This document shows positions 11,601-27,639 of a DNA stretch of 64,000 nt, piece after piece. Within the stretch, counting starts at the first letter, position 1. Every line of letters starts with the position of its first letter. The notes beneath the pieces are model-generated. The model worked only from the letters and a program-made list of their open reading frames with translations. It ran no database searches and was not told where the DNA came from. The stretch comes from Panopea generosa (lineage: Eukaryota > Mollusca > Bivalvia > Adapedonta > Hiatellidae), in assembly GCA_029582155.1 (NCBI GenBank), contig CM055899.1:77502574-77566573 (forward strand), written 5' to 3'. Position numbers and translations under genes: made by a program.

Positions 11601-14600
11601 TTGCAGAAAATAGTTAAGTAATTAAGTGATAATGTCAGCCTTGAACCTGGCATATAATAGTTAAGTAATATAGTGATAATGTCTGCCTTGAGTCTGGCAG
11701 CTAATAGTTAAGTTATCAAGTGATAATATCTGCCTTCAACGTGGCCGATTATTCTGAAGTAATACAGTTATAATGTATATCTTTAACCTGGCAGATGACT
11801 GTAAATTAATAAAGTGATAATGTTTGCCTGCAGCCTGGCAGATAATATTAAATTAATATAGTGTTAATGTCTGCCTTGAACTTAGCATATAATAATAAAT
11901 TTAAACAGAGATAATGTCTGCATTGAGCCTGGAAGATAAGAGCTAAGTAATATAGCGATAATATCTGCCTTGAGCCTGGCAGATAATAGTTAAGTAATAA
12001 ATTGATAATGTCTGCCTTGAGCCTGGCAGATAATAGTTAAGTAATATTGTGACAATGTCTGTCTTGAGCCTGGCAGATAATAATTCAATAATATATGGAT
12101 AATTTCTGCCTCGAGCCTGGCAGATTATAGTTAAGTAATATAGTGATAATGTCTGCCTTGAGCCTGGCAGATTATAGTTAAGTAATATAGTGATAATGTC
12201 TGCATTGATCCTGGCAGATAATAGTGAAGTTATATAGGGATAATGTCTGCCTTGAACCTGGCAGATAATAGTTAAGTTATATAGGGATAATGTCTGCCTT
12301 GAGCCTGGCAGTTAATAGTAAAGTAATAAAGTGATAATGTCAGCCTTGAACCTGGCATATAATAGTTAAGTTATATAGGGATAATGTCTGCCTTGAGTCT
12401 GGCAGCTAATAGTTAAGTAAAAAAGTGATAATATTTGCCTTGAAGGTGGCAGATTATTCTGAAGTAATATAGTTATAATGTATAGTTTTAACCTGGCAGA
12501 TAACAGTAAATTAATTAAGTGATAATGTTTGCCTTCAGCCTGGCAGATAATATTAAATTAATATAGTGATAAGGTGTGCCTTGAAACTAGCATATAATAA
12601 TAAATTTATACAGAGATAATGTCTGCATTGAGCCTGGAAGATAATAGTTAAGTAATATAGCGATATTATCTGCCTTGAGCCTGGCAAATAATAGTTAAGT
12701 AATAAATTGATAATGTCAGCCTTGAGCCTGTCATATAATAGTGAATCAATATAATGATAATGTCTGCCTCGAGCCTGGCAAATAATAGTGAAGTAATATT
12801 GTGATAATGTATGTCTTGAGCCTGGCAGATAATTATTCAATAATATAGGGATAATTTCTGCCTTGAGCATGGCAGATTTTAGTAAAGTAATATAATGATA
12901 ATGTCTGCTTTGAGCCTTGCAGATTATAGTTTAGTAATATAGTGATATTGTCTGCATTGATCCCGGCAGATAATTGTGAAGTAATATAGGGATAATGTCT
13001 GCCTTGAACCTGGCAGATAATAGTTAAGTAATATAATGATTATATCTGCCAAGAAACTGGCAGATGACATTTAAATAATGGCGTGATAATGTCTGCATTG
13101 GGAATGTCAGATAAAATTGAAGTAATAAAATGATAATGTCTGCCTTGAACCTGGCAGATAATTGTTTAGTTATAAAGTGATAATGTCTGCCTTGACCCTG
13201 GCAGATAATAGTTTAGTAACAAATTGATAATGTCTGCCTTGAACCTAGTGAATAATTGTGAAGCAATATAGTGATAATGTCTGCCTTGAGCCGGGCAGAT
13301 AATAGTTATGTAATATTGTGATAATGTCAGTCTTGCGCCTGGAAGATAATAGTTCAATAATATAGGGATAATGTCTGCCTTGAACCTGGCAAATTATAGT
13401 TTAGTAATATAGTGATTATATCTGCCTTGAACCTGGCACATGACAGCAAAATAATAGAATGATAATGTCTTCATTGAGCATGTCAGATAAAAGTAAAGTA
13501 ATAAAGTGATAATGTCTGCTTTGAACCTGGCAGATCATAGAAAATTAACAGAGTGTTAATGTCTGCCTTGAATCTGGCAGATAATAGTCAAGTAATATTG
13601 TGATAATGTCTGCTTTGAGCCTCGCAGATGATAGTTAAGTAATATAGAGATTTAGAAAAGTAATATATTGAAAATGTCTACCTTGAGCATGGCAGATAAT
13701 AGTAAAGTAATATAGTGATAATGTCTGCCTTTAGCCAGGCTGATAATAGTTAAGTAATATAGTTATAATGTCTGCCTTGAGCCTGGCAGATAATAGTAAA
13801 GTAATAAAGTGATTATATCTGCCTTGAACCTAGCAGATAACAGTAAATTAATAAAGTGATAATATCTGCCTTCATCGTGGAAGATAAAACATAATTAATA
13901 TAGTAATAATGTCTGCTTAGAACCTGGAAGATAATGATAAAGTAATATAGTGATAATGTCTGCCTTGAACCTGGCAGATGATAATAAAGTAATATAGTGA
14001 AAATGTCTAACTTGAGCGTAGCAAATAAAGTAAATTAATATAGAGTTATTGTCTGCTTTGCGCCTGGCAGATAATAGTGTAGAAATATAGTGATAATATC
14101 TGCCTTTAGCCTGGCTGATAATAGTTAAGTAATATAGTTATAATGTCTGCCTTGAGCCTGGAAGATAATAGTCAAGTAAAATTGTGATAATGTCTGCTTT
14201 GAGCTTCGCAGATTATAGTCAAGTAATAGAGATATTTAGTAAAGTAATATAGTGATAATGTCTACCATGAGCATGGCATGTAATAGTAAAGTAATATAGT
14301 GTAATGTCTGCCTTGAGCCTGGCATATGATAGTTAAGTAATATAGTGATAATATCTGCCTTGAGCCTGGCAGATAATAGTTAAGTTATATTGTGACAATG
14401 TCTGTCTTGAACCTGGCAGATGATAATTCAATAATATAGGGATAATTTCTGCCTTTAGCCTGGCAGATTATAGTTAAGTAATATAGTGATAATGTCTGCC
14501 TTGATCATGGCAGATTATAGTTAAGTAATATAGTGATAATGTCTGCATTGATCCTGGCAGATAATAGTGAAGTTATATAGGGAAAATGTCTGCCTTGAAC

Positions 14601-17600
14601 CTGGCAGATAATAGTTAATTAATATAGTGATTTTATCTGCCTTGAACCTGGCAGATGACAGTAAAATAATATTGTGATAATGTCTGCATTGAGCATGTCA
14701 GATAAAAGTTAAGGAATAAAGTGATAATGTCTGCCTTGAGCCTGGCAGATAATAGTTAATTTATACAGAGATAATGTCTGTCTTCAACCTGGCATATTAT
14801 AGTTAAGTAATAAAGTGATAATATCTGCCTTGAACGTGGCAGATTATTCTCAAGTAATATAGTTATAATGTCTACCTTTAACCTGGCAGATAACAGTAAA
14901 TTAATGAAGTGATAATGTTTGCCTTCAGCCTCGCTGATAATATTAAATTAATATAGTGATAATGTCTGCCTTGAGCCTAGCATATAATAGAAAATTAATA
15001 AAGAGATAATGACTGCATTGAGCCTGGAAGATAAGAGTTAAGTAATATAGCAATAATGTCTGCCTTGAGCATGGCAGATAATAGTTAAGTAATAAATTCA
15101 TGATGTCTGTCTTGAGCCTGGTAGATAATAGTGAAGCAATATAGTGATAATGTCTGCCTTGAGCCAGGCAAATAATAGTTAAGTAATATTGTGGTAATGT
15201 CTGTCTTGAGCCTAGCAGATAATGGTTCAATAATAAAGGGATAATTTCTGCCTTGAGCCTGGCAGATTATATTTTAATATAGTAATAATGTCTGCCTTGA
15301 GCCTGGCAGATTATAGTTAAGTAATATAGTGATAATGTCTGCACTGATCCTGGCAGATAATAGTGAAGTAATATAGGGATAATGTCTGCCTCGAATCTGG
15401 CAGATAATAGAAAAGTAATATAGTGATTATATCTGCCTAGAACCTGGCATATGACAGTAAAAAAATAGAGTGATAATGTCTACATTGAGCATGTCAGATA
15501 AAATTTAAGTAATAAAGTGATAATGTCTGCCTTGAACTTGCCAGATAATTGTGAAGTTATATAGTGATAATGTCTGCCTTGAGCCTGGCAGATAATAGTT
15601 AAGTAACAAATTGATAATGTCTGCCTTGAACCCGGCAGATAATTGTGAAGCAATATAGTGATAGTGTCTGCCTTGAGGATGGCAGATAATAGTTAAGTAA
15701 TATTGTGATAATGTCAGTTTTGAGCCTGGCAGATAATAGTTCAATAATATAGTGATAATTTCTGCCTTGAACCTGGCAGATAATAGTAAAGTTATACAGG
15801 GATAATGTCTGCCTTGAGCCTGGCAGATTATAGTAAAGTAATATAGTGATAATGTCTGCCTTGAACCTGGCTGATAATAGTTCAGTAATCAATTGAAAAT
15901 GTCTGCCTTGAACCTGGAAGATAATAATTAAGTAATATAGTGATTATATCTTCATTGAACCTGGCAGATGAGAGTAAAATAATAGAGTGATAATGTCTAC
16001 ATTGAGCATGTCAGATAAAGGTAAAGTAATAAAGTGATACTGTCTGCCTTGAACCTGGCAGATCATAGTAAAGTAACAGAATGTTAATGTCTGTCTTGAA
16101 CCTTGCAGATAATAGTCAAGTAATATTGTGAAAATGTCTTCTTTGAGCCTCGCAGATTATAGTAAAGTATTATAGAGATTTAGTAAAGTAATATGGTGAA
16201 AATATTTAAAATGAGCATGGCATGTTATAGTAAAGTAATATAGTGATAATATCTGCCTTTAGCCAGGCTGATAATAGATAAGTAATCTAGTTATAATGTC
16301 TGCCTTGAGCCTGGCAGATAATAGTAAAGTAATAAAGTGATTATATCTGCCTTGAACCTAGCAGATAACAGTAAATTAATAAAGAGACAATGTCTGCCTT
16401 CATCGTGGCAGATAAAGCATAATTAATATAGTAATAATGTCTGCTTAGAACCTGGAAGATAATGATAAAGTAATATAGTGGTAATGTCTGCCTTGAACCT
16501 GGCAGATGATAGTAAAGTAATATAGTGAAAATGTCTAAATTTAGCGTGGCAGATAAAGTAAATTAATATAGAGATATTATCTGCCTTGCTCCTGGTAGAT
16601 AATAGTGAAGAAATATAGTTATAATATCTGCCATTAACCTGGCTGATAATAGTTAAGTAATATAGTTAAAATGTCTTCCTTGAGCCTGGCAGATAATAGT
16701 AAAGTAATAAAGTGATTATATCTGCCTTGAGCATGGCAGATAACAGTTAAGTAATAAAATGATCATGTCTGCCTTGATCCTGGCAGATAATAGTTAAGTA
16801 ATATAGGGATAATGTTTACCTTGAGCCTGGCAGACAATAGTGAAGCAATGTAGTGATAATGTCTACCTTGAGCCTGGCAGATGATAGTTAAGTAATATGG
16901 TGATAATATGCGTCTTGAGCCTGGCAGATAATAGTTCTATAATATAGGGATAATGTATGCCTTGAGCCTGGCAAATTATAGTTAAGTAATATAGTGATTA
17001 TGTCTGCTTTGAGCCTGGCAGATTATTAACTCAAGTAATATAGTGATAATGTCTGCCTTGAGCCTGGCAGATAACATTAAATTAATAAAATAATCATGTT
17101 TGCCTTCAGCCTGGCAGATAATATTAAATTAATATAGTGATAATGTCTGCCTTGAACCTAGCATATAATAATAAATTGATACAGAGATAATGTCTGCATT
17201 GAGCCTGGCAGATAATAGTTAAGTAATAAATTGATAATGTCTGCCTTGAGCCTGGCAGATAATAGTGATGCAATATAGTGATAATGTCTGCTTTGAGCCT
17301 GGGAGATAATAGTTAAGTAATATAGGGACAATTTCTGCCTTGAGCCTGGCAGATTATAATTAAGTGATATAGTGGTAATGTCTGCCTTGAGCCTGGCAGA
17401 TTAAAGTTAAGTAATATAGTGATTATGTCTACATTGAGCATGTCAGATAAAAGTAAAGTAATAAAGTGATAATGTCTGCCTTGGACCTGGCAGATAATAG
17501 TCAAGTAATTTTGTGATAATGTCTGCTTTGAGCCTCGCAGATGATAGATAAGTAATATAGAGATTTAGTAAAGTAATATATTGGAAATGTCTACCTTGAG

Positions 17601-18199
17601 CATGGCAGATAATAGTAAAGTAATATAGTGATAATGTCTGCCTTTAGGCAGGCTGATAATAGTTAAGTAATATAGTAATAACGTCTGCCTTGAGCCTGGC
17701 TGGTGATAGTTAAGTAATATTGTGATAATGTCTGCTTTGAGCCTCGCAGATGATAGTTAAGTAATATAGAGATTTAGTAAAGTTATATATTGGAAATGTC
17801 TACCTTGACCCTGGCAGATAATAGTGAAGTAATATAGTGATAATGTTTGCCTTGAGCCTGGCAGATTATAGTTAAGATATACAGAGATAATGTCTGCCTT
17901 GAGCCTGGAATATAATAGTTGAGTAATACAGGGATAATGTTTGCCTTGAACCTGGCAGATAATCGTTAAGTAATATAGGGATAATGTCTGCCTTGAGCCT
18001 GGCAGCTCATAGTTATGTAATAAAGTGATAATGTCAGCCTTGAATCTGGCAGATAATCGTTAAGTAATATAGAGATAATGTCTGCCTTGAGCCTGGCAGC
18101 TAATAGTTATGTAATAAAGTGATAATGTCAGCCTTGAACCTGGCAGATAATAGTTTAGTAATAAAGTGATAATATCTGCCTGGCAGATAACAGTAAATT

Positions 18200-21100
18200 A
18201 ATGAAGTGATAATGTTTGCTTTCAGCCTTGCAGATAATATTAAATTAATACAGTGATAATGTCTACCTTGAGCCTAGCATATAATAGTAAATTAATAAAG
18301 AGATAAAGTTTGCATTGAACCTGGAAGATAAGAGTTAAAGTAATATAGCGATAATGTCTGCCTTGAGCCTGGCATATAATAGTTAAGTAATCAAGTGATT
18401 ATGTCTGCCTTGATCCTGGCAGATAATAGTGAAGCAATATAGTGATAATGTCTGCCTTGAGCCTGGCAGATAATAGTGAAGCAATATAGTGATAATGTCT
18501 GCCTTGAGCCTGCCAGATAATAATTAAGTAATATAGTGGTAGTTTCTGCCTTGAACCTGGCAGATAATAGCCAGTAATAAATTGATAATGTCTGCCTTGA
18601 GCGTGGCAGCTCATAGTTATGTAATTAAGTGATAATGTCAGCTTTGAAACCTCGCAGATAATCGTTAAGTAATAAAGGGATAATGTCTGCCTTGAGCCTG
18701 GCAGCTAATAGTTATGTAATAAAGTGATAATGTCAGCCTAGAACCTGGCAGATAATAGTTTAGTAATAAAGCGATAATATCTGCCTTGAACGTGGCAGAT
18801 TATTCTAAAGTAATATAGTTATAATGTCTACCATTAACCTGGCAGATAACAGTAAATTAATGAAGTGATAATGTTTGCCTTCAGCCTTGCAGATAGTATT
18901 AAATTAATATAGTGATAATGTCTGCCTTGAGCCTAGCATATAATAGTAAATTAATAAAGAGATAATGTCTGCATTGAGCCTGGAAGATAAGAGTTAAGTA
19001 ATATAGCGATAATGTCTGCCTTGAGCCTGGCATATAATAGTTAAGTAATCAAGTGGTTATGTCTGCCTTGAGCCTGGCAGATAATAGTGAAGCAATATAG
19101 TGATAATGTCTGCCTTGAGTCTGGCAGATAATAGTGAAGCAATATAGTGATAATGTCTGCCTTGAGCCTGGCAGATAATAGTTAAGTAATATAGTGGTAA
19201 TTTCTGCCTTGAGTCTGGCAGATAATAGTCAGTAATAAATTGATAATGTCTGCCTTGAGCCTGGCAAATAATAGTTAAGTAATATAATGATTATGTCTGC
19301 CTTGAGCCTGACAGATAATAGTTAAGTAATAAATTGATAATATCTGCCTTGAGCCTGGCAGACAATAGTGAAGCAATATAGTGATAATGTCTGCCTTGAG
19401 CCTGGCAGATAATAGTTTAAAAATATTGTGATAATGTGCGTCTTGAGCCTGGCAGATAATAGTTAAGTAATATAGTGATAATATATGCCTTGAGCCTGGC
19501 AGATTATAGTCAAGAAATATAGTGATAATGTCTGCCTTGATGTTGGCAGATAATAGTTCAGTAATAAATTGATAATGTCTGCCTTGAGCATGGCAACTAA
19601 TAGTTAAGTAATATAGTGATAATATATGCCTTCTGCCTGGCAGATTATAGTTATGTAATAAAGTGATAATGTCATCCTTGAACCTGGCAGATAATAGTTT
19701 AGTAATAAGTGATAATATCTGCCTTGAACGTGGCAGATTATTCTAAAGTAATATAGTTATAATGTCTACCATTAACCTGGCAGATAACAGTAAATTAATC
19801 AAGTAATAATGTTTGCTTTCAGCCTTGCAGATAATATTAAATTAATATGGTGATAATGTCTGCCTTGAACCTAGCATATAATAGTAAATTAATAAAGAGA
19901 TAATGTCTGCATTGAGCCTGGAAGATAAGAGTTAAGTAATATAGCGATAATGTCTGCCTTGAGCCTGGCATATAATAGTTAAGTAATCAAGTGATTATGT
20001 CTGTCTTGAGCCTGGCAGATAATAATGAAGCAATATAGTGATAATGTCTGCCTTGAGCCTGGCAGATAATAGTGAAGCAATATAGTGATAATGTCTGCCT
20101 TGAGCCTGGCAGATAATAGTGAAGTAATATAGTGGTAATTTCTGCCTTGAGCCTGGCAGATAATAGTGAAGCAATATAGTGATAATGTCTGCCTTGAGCC
20201 TGGCAGATAATAGTGAAGTAATATAGTGGTAATTTCTGCCTTGAACCTGGCAGATAATAGTTAGTAATAAATTGATAATGTCTGCCTTGAGCCTGGCAGC
20301 TCATAGTTATGTAATAAAGTGATAATGTCAGCCTTGAACCTGGCAGATAATCGTTAAGTAATAAAGGGATAATGTCTGCCTTGAGCCTGGCAGCTAATAG
20401 TTAAGTAATATAATGATTATGTTTGCCTTGAGTCTGACAGATCATAGTTCAGTAATAAATTGATAATATCTGCCTTGAGCCTGGCAGACAATAGTGATGC
20501 AATAAAGTGATAATGTCTGCCTTGAGCCTGGCAGATAATAGTTAAGTAATATTGTGATAATGTGCCTCTTGAGCCTGGCAGATAATAGTTAAGTAATATA
20601 GTGATATTATATGCCTTGAGCCTGGCAGATTATAGTTAAGTAATATAGTGATAATATCTGCCTTGAGCCTGGCAGATAATAGTTCAGTAATAAATTGATA
20701 ATGTCTGCCTTGAGCATGGCAAATAATAGTTAAGTAATATAGTGATAATATATGCCTTGAGCCTGGCAGATTATAGTTATGTAATAAAGTGATAATGTCA
20801 GCTTTGAACCTGGCAGATAATAGTTTAGTAATAAAGTGATAATATCTGCCTTGAACGTGGCAGATTATTCAAAAGTAAAATAGTTATAATGTCTACCATT
20901 AACCTGGCAGATAAAAGTAAATTAATGAAGTGATAATGTTTGCCTTCAGCCTTGCAGATAATATTAAATTAATATAGTGATAATGTCTGTCTTGAGCCTA
21001 GCATATAATAGTAAATTAATAAAGAGATAATGTCTGCATTGAGCCTGGAAGATAAGAGTTAAGTAATATAGCGATAATGTCTGCCTTGAGCCTGGCAGAT

Positions 21101-22050
21101 AATAGTGAAGCAATATAGTGATAATGTCTGCCTTGAGCCTGGCAGATAATAGTTAAGTAATATTGTGGTAATTTCGGCCTTGAGTCTGGCAGATAATAGT
21201 CAGTAATAAATTGCTAATGTCTGCCTTAAGCCTGGCAAATAATAGTTAAGTAATATAATGATTATGTCTGCCTTGAGCCTGACAGATAATAGTTCAGTAA
21301 TAAATTGATAATATCTGCCTTGAGCCTGGCAGACAATAGTGAAGCAATATAGTGATAATGTCTGCCTTGAGCCTGGCAGATAATAGTTAAGTAATATTGT
21401 GATAATAGGCGTCTTGATCCTGGCAGATAATAGTTAAGTAATATAGTGATAATATATGCCTTGAGCCTGGCAGATTATAGTTAAGTAATATAGTGATAAT
21501 GTCTGCCTTGAGCCTGGCAGATTATAGTTCAGTAATAAATTGATAATGTCTGCCTTAAGCATGGCAAATAATAGTTAAGTATTATAATGATAATGTCTGC
21601 CTTGAGCCTGGCAGATAATAGTTCAGTAATAATTTGATAATGTCTGCCTTGAGCCTGGCAGATAATAGTGAAGTAATATAAGGATAATGTCTGCCTTAAA
21701 CCTGGCAGATAATAGTGATGTAATAAAGTGATAATGTCAGCCTTGAACTTGGCAGATTATAGTTAAGTAATACAGGGATAATGTCTGCCTTGAGTCTGGC
21801 AGCTAATAGTTAAGTTATAAAGTGATAATATCTGCCTTGAACGTGTCAGATTATTCTGAAGTAATATAGCTATAATGTAAACATTAAACATGGCAGATAA
21901 CAGTGAATTAATAAAGTGATAATGTTTGCCTTCAGCCTGGCAGATAATATTAAATTAATATAGTGATAATGTCTGCCTTGAACCTAGCATATAATAGTAA
22001 ATTGATACAGAGATAATGTCTGCATTGAGCCTGGAAGATAAGAGTTAAGT
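18200..22050 (+). repeat. Higher-order zone with 14-, 20- and 24-monomer spacing
   Basis: The GGAAGATAAGAGTTAAGTAA monomer, preceded by GCATATAATAGTAAATTAAT and followed by ATAGCGATAATG, recurs with its neighbours at about 18323, 18983, 19921 and 21048. Spacings of about 660, 938 and 1,127 bp are close to 14, 20 and 24 monomers. The surrounding runs (GTTTGCYTTCAGCCTTGCAG, GTAATCAAGTGRTTATGTC, GTGAAGCAATATAGTG pairs) recur in the same order. The same marker monomer appears more widely (about 10842, 11930, 12628, 15026, 22030, 24204, 25197, 44823, 52938, 59166), so this is a local expansion of a common theme. Confidence 0.75.
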
Positions 22051-25000
22051 AATAAATTGATAATGTCTGCCTTGAGCCTGGCAGATAAGAGTTCAGTAAT
22101 ATTGTGATAATGTGTGTCTTGACCCTGGCATATAATAATTCAATAATATAGGGATAATTTCTGTCTTGAGCCTGGCAGATTATAGTTAAGTAATATAGTG
22201 ATAATGTCTGCCTTGAGCCTGGCAGATTATAGTTAAGTAATATACTGATAATGTCTGCCTTGAACCTGGCAGATAATTGTTAAGTAATATAATGGTTATA
22301 TCTGCCTAGAACCTGGCAGATGACATTAAAATAATAGAGTAATAATGTCTGCATTGGGCATGTCAGATAAATTTAAGTAATAAAGTGATAATGTCTGCTT
22401 TGAACCTGGTAGATAATTGTTAAGTTATATAGTGATAATGTCTGCCTTGAGCCTGGCAGATAATAGTTAAGTAACAAATTGATAATGTCTGCCTTGAACC
22501 TGGCAAATAATTGTGAAGCAATATAGTGATAATGTCTGCCTTGAACTTGGCAGATAATAGTTAAGTAATATTGTGATAATGTCTGTCTTAAGCCTGGCAG
22601 ATAATAGTTTAATAATATAGGGATAATGTCTGCCTTGAAACTGGCAAATTATAGTTAAGTAATATAGTGATTATATCTGCCTTGAACCTGGCAGATGACA
22701 GTAAAATAAGAGAGTGGTAATGTCTACATTGAGCATGTCAGATAAAAGTATAGTAATAAAGTGAGAATTTCTGCCTTGAACTTGGCAGATAATAGTTCAG
22801 TAATAAATTGATAATATCTGCCTTGAGCCTGGAATACAATAGTGAAGCAATATAGTGATAATGTCTGCCTTGAACCTGGCAGATAATAGTCAAGTAATAT
22901 TATGATAATGTCTGCTTTGAGCCTCGCAGATTATAGTAAAGTATTATAGAGATTTAGTAAAGTAATATGGTGAAAATATCTAAAATGAGCATGGCAGGTA
23001 ATAGTAAAGTAATATAGTGATAATGTCTGCCTTTAGGCAGGCTGATAATAGTTAAGTAATATAGTTATAATGTCTGCCTTGAGCCTGGCAGATAATAGTA
23101 AAGTAATCAAGTGATTATATATGCCTTGAACCTAGCAGATAACAGTAAATTAATAAAGTGACAATGTCTGCCTTCATCGTGGCAGATAAAGCATAATTAA
23201 TATAGTAAAAATGCCTGCTTAGAACCTGGAAGATAATGATAAAGTAATATAGTGATAATGTCTGCCTTGAACCTGGCAGATGATAGTAAAGTAATTTAGT
23301 GAAAATGTCTAACTTGAGCCTGGCATATAAAGTAAATTAATATAGAGATATTATCTGCCTTGCTCATGGCAGATAATAGTGAAGAAATATAGTGATAATA
23401 TCTGCCTTTAGCCTGGCTGATAATAGATAAGTAATATAGTTATAATGTGTGCCTTGAGCCTGGCAGATAATAATAAAGTAATAAAGTGATTATATCTGCT
23501 TTGAGCCTGGCAGATAACAGTTAAGTAATAAAGTGATCATGTCTGCCTTGATCCTGGCATATATTAGTTAAGTAATATAGTGGTAATGTCTGACTTGAGC
23601 TTGGCAGATAATAGTTCAGTAATAAATTGATAATGTCTGCCTTGAGCCTGGCAAATGATTGTTAAGTAATATAATGATAATGTCTGCCTTGAGTCTGATA
23701 CATAATAGTAAAGTAATAAAGTGACCATATCTGCCTTAAGCCTGGCAGATAACAGTTAAGTAATAAATTGATAATGTCTGCCTTGAGCCTGGCAAATAAT
23801 AGTTAAGTAATATAATGATAATGTCTGCCTTGAGCCTGGCAGACAATAGTGAAGCTGTATAGTGATAATGTCTGCCTTGAGCCTGGCAGATGATAAGTAA
23901 TATGGTGATAATGTGCGTCTTGAGCCTGGCAGATAATAGTTCTATAATATAGGGATAATTTCCCCCTTGAACCTGGCAGATTATAGTTAAGTAATATAAT
24001 GATAATGTGTGCCTTGAGCCTGGCAGATTATAGTTAAGTAATATAGTGATAATGTCTGCCTTTAGCCTGGCAGATAACAGTAAATTAATAAAGTGATAAT
24101 GTTTGCCTTCAGGCTGGCAGATAATATTAAATTAATATAGTGAAAATGTCTGCCTTGAACCTAGCAGATAATAATAAATTTATACAGAGATAATATCTGC
24201 ATTGAGCCTGGAAGATAAGAGTTAAGTAATATAGCGATAATATCTGCCTTGAGCCTGGCAGATAATAGTTAAGTAATAAATTGATAATGTCTGCCTTGAG
24301 CCTGGCAGATAATAATGATGCAATATAGTGATAATGTCTGCCTTGAGCCTGGCAGATAATAGTTAAGTAATATTGTGATAATGTCTGTCTTGAGCCTGGT
24401 AGATAATAGTCAGTAATAAATTGATAATGCCTGCCTTCAGCCTGGCAGACAATAGTGAAGCAATATAGTGATAATGTCTGCCTTGAGCCTGGCAGATAAA
24501 AGTTAAGTAATATTGTGATAATGTGCGTCTTGAGACTGGCAGATAATAGTTAAGTAATATATTGATAATATATGCCTTGAGCCTGGCAGATTATAGTTAA
24601 TTAATATAGTGATAATGTCTGCCTTGAGCCTGGCAGATAATAGTTCAGTAATAAATTGATAATGTCTGCCTTGAGCTTGGCAAATAATAGTTAAGTATTA
24701 TAATGATAATGTCTACATTGAGCCTGGCAGATAATAGTTCAGTAATAATTTGATAATGTCTGCCTTGAGCCTGGCAGATAATAGTGAAGTAATATAGGGA
24801 TAATGTCTGCTTTGAACCTGGCAGATAATATTTATGTAATAAAGTGATAATGTCAGCCTTGAACCTGGCAGATACTAGTTAAGTAATATAGGGATTATGT
24901 CTGCCTTGAGACTGGCAGCTAATAGTTAAATAATATAGTGATAATGTCTGCCTTGAGCCTGGCAGACAATAGTGAAGCAATATAGTGATAATATCTGCCT

Positions 25001-27639
25001 TGAACGTGGCCGATTATTCTGAAGTAATATAGCTATAATGTATACTTTTAACCTGGCAGATAACAGTAAATTAATAAAGTGATAATGTTTGCCTTTAGCC
25101 TGGCAGATAATATTAAATTAATATAGTGATAATGTCTGCCTTGAACCTAGCATATTTTAATAAATTTATACAGAAATATTGTCTGCATTGAGCCTGGAAG
25201 ATAAGAGTTAAGTAATATAGCGATAATATCTGCCTTGAGCCTGGCAGATAAGAATTAAGTAATAAATTGATAATGTCTGCCTTGAGCCCGGCAGATAATA
25301 GTTATGTAATATTGTGATAATGTCTGTATTGAGCCTGGCAGATACTAATTCAATAATATAGGGACAATTTCTGTCTTGAGCCTGGCAGATGATAGTTAAG
25401 TAATATAGTGATAATGTCTGCCTTGAGCCTGGCAGATTATAGTTAAGTAATATAGTGATAATGTCTGCATTGAACCTGGCAGATGACATTAAAATAATAG
25501 AGTGATAATGTCTGCATTGGGCATGTCAGATAAAATTTAAGTAATAAAGTGATTATGTCTGCCTTGAACCTGGTAGATAATTGTTAAGTTATATAGTGAT
25601 AATGTCTGCCTTGAACCTGGTAGATAATAGTTCAGTAATAAATTGATAATGTCGGCCTTGAGCCTGGAAGACAATAGTGAAGCAATATAGTGATAATGTC
25701 TGCCTTGAGCCTGGCAGATAATAGTTAAGTAATATTGTGAAAATGTGCGTCTTGAGCCTGGCAGATAATAGTTAAGTAATATAGCGATAATGTCTGCCTT
25801 GAGCCTGGCAGATTATAGTTAAGTTATAGAGTGATAATGTCTGCCTTGAGCCTGGCAAATAATTGTTAAGTATTATAATGATAATGTCTGCCTTGAGCCT
25901 GGCAGTTAATAGTTCAGTAATAATTTGATAATGCCTGCCTTGAGACTGACCGACAATAGTTAAGTAATATAATGATAATATGCGTCTTCAACCTGGCAGG
26001 TAATAGTTCTATAATATAGGGATAATTTCTGCCTTGAACCTGGCAGATTAAAGTTAAGTAATATAGTGATAATGTCTGCCTTGAGACAGGCTGATAACAG
26101 TTAAATAATAAAGTGATAATGTCTGCCTTGAGCCTGGCAGATTATAGTTAAGTAATATAGTGGTAATGTCTGCCTTGAGCCTGGCAGATTAAAGTTAAGT
26201 AATATTGTGATAATGTCTGCCTTGAGCCTTGCAGATAATAGTGAAATAATATAGGGATACTGTTTGCTTTGAACCTGGCAGATAATAGTTAAGTAATATA
26301 GTGATTATATCTGCATTGAACCTGGCAGATGACAGTAAAAAAATAGATTGACATTGTCTACATTGAGCATGTCAGATAAAAGTAAGGTAATAAAGTGATA
26401 CTGTCTGCCTTGAACCTGGCAGATCATAGTAAAGTAACAGAGTGTTAATGTCTGCCTTGAACCTGGCAGATAATAGTCAAGTAATATTGTGATAATGTCT
26501 GCATTGAGCCTCGCAGATTATAGTAAAGTAATTTAGATATTTAGTAAAGTAATATAGTGAAAATGTCTACAATGAGCATGGCAGGTAATAGTAAAGTAAT
26601 ATACTGTAATGTCTGCCTTGAGCCTGGCACATGACAGTTAAGTAATATAGTGATAATGTCTGCCTTGAGCCTGGCAAATAATAGTTAATTGATACGGAGA
26701 TAATGTCTTCTTTGAGCCTGGAATATAATAGTTGAGTAATACAGGGATAATGTCTGCCTTGAACCTGGCAGATAATAGTTAAGTAATATAGGGATAATGT
26801 CTGCCTTGAGCCTGGCAGTTAATAGTTAAGTAATAAAGTGATAATGTCTGTCTTGAACCTGGCAGATAATTGTTAAGTTATATAGTGATAATGTCTGCAT
26901 TGATCCTGACAGATAATAGTTAAATAATATAATGATAATATCTGCCTAGAACCTGGCAGATGACATTAAAATAATAAAGTGATAATGTCTGCATTGGGCA
27001 TGTCAGATAAAATTTAAGTAATAAAGTGATAATGTCTGCCCTGAACCTGGCAGATAATAGTTCAGTAATATATTGATAATGTCTGCCTTGAGCCTGGCAG
27101 ACAATATTGAAGCAATATAGTGATAATGTCTGCCTTTAGCCAGGCTGATAATAGTTAAGTAATATAGTTATAATGTATGCCTTGAGCCTGGCAGATAATA
27201 GTAAAGTAATATAATGATAATGTATGCCTTGAACCCGGCAGATAATAGTTCAGTAATAAATTGATAATGTCTGCCTTGAGCCTGGCAGACAATAGTGAAG
27301 CAATATAATAATAATGTCTGCCTTGAGCCTGGCAGATAATAGTTAAGTATTATTGTGATAATGTGCGTCTTGAGCGTGGCAGATAACAGTTCTATAATAT
27401 AGGGATGATTTTTGCCTTGAACCTGGCAGATTATACTTAAATAATATTGTGATAATGTCTGCCTTGAGCCTGGCAGATTATAGTTATGTAATATAGTGAT
27501 AATGTCTGCATTCAGCATGGCAGATTATAGTTAAGTAATATAGTGATAATGTCTGCCTTGAGTCTGGCAGATAATAGTGAAGTAATATATGGATAATGTC
27601 TGCCTTGGACCTGGCAGATAATAGTTAAGTAATATAGTG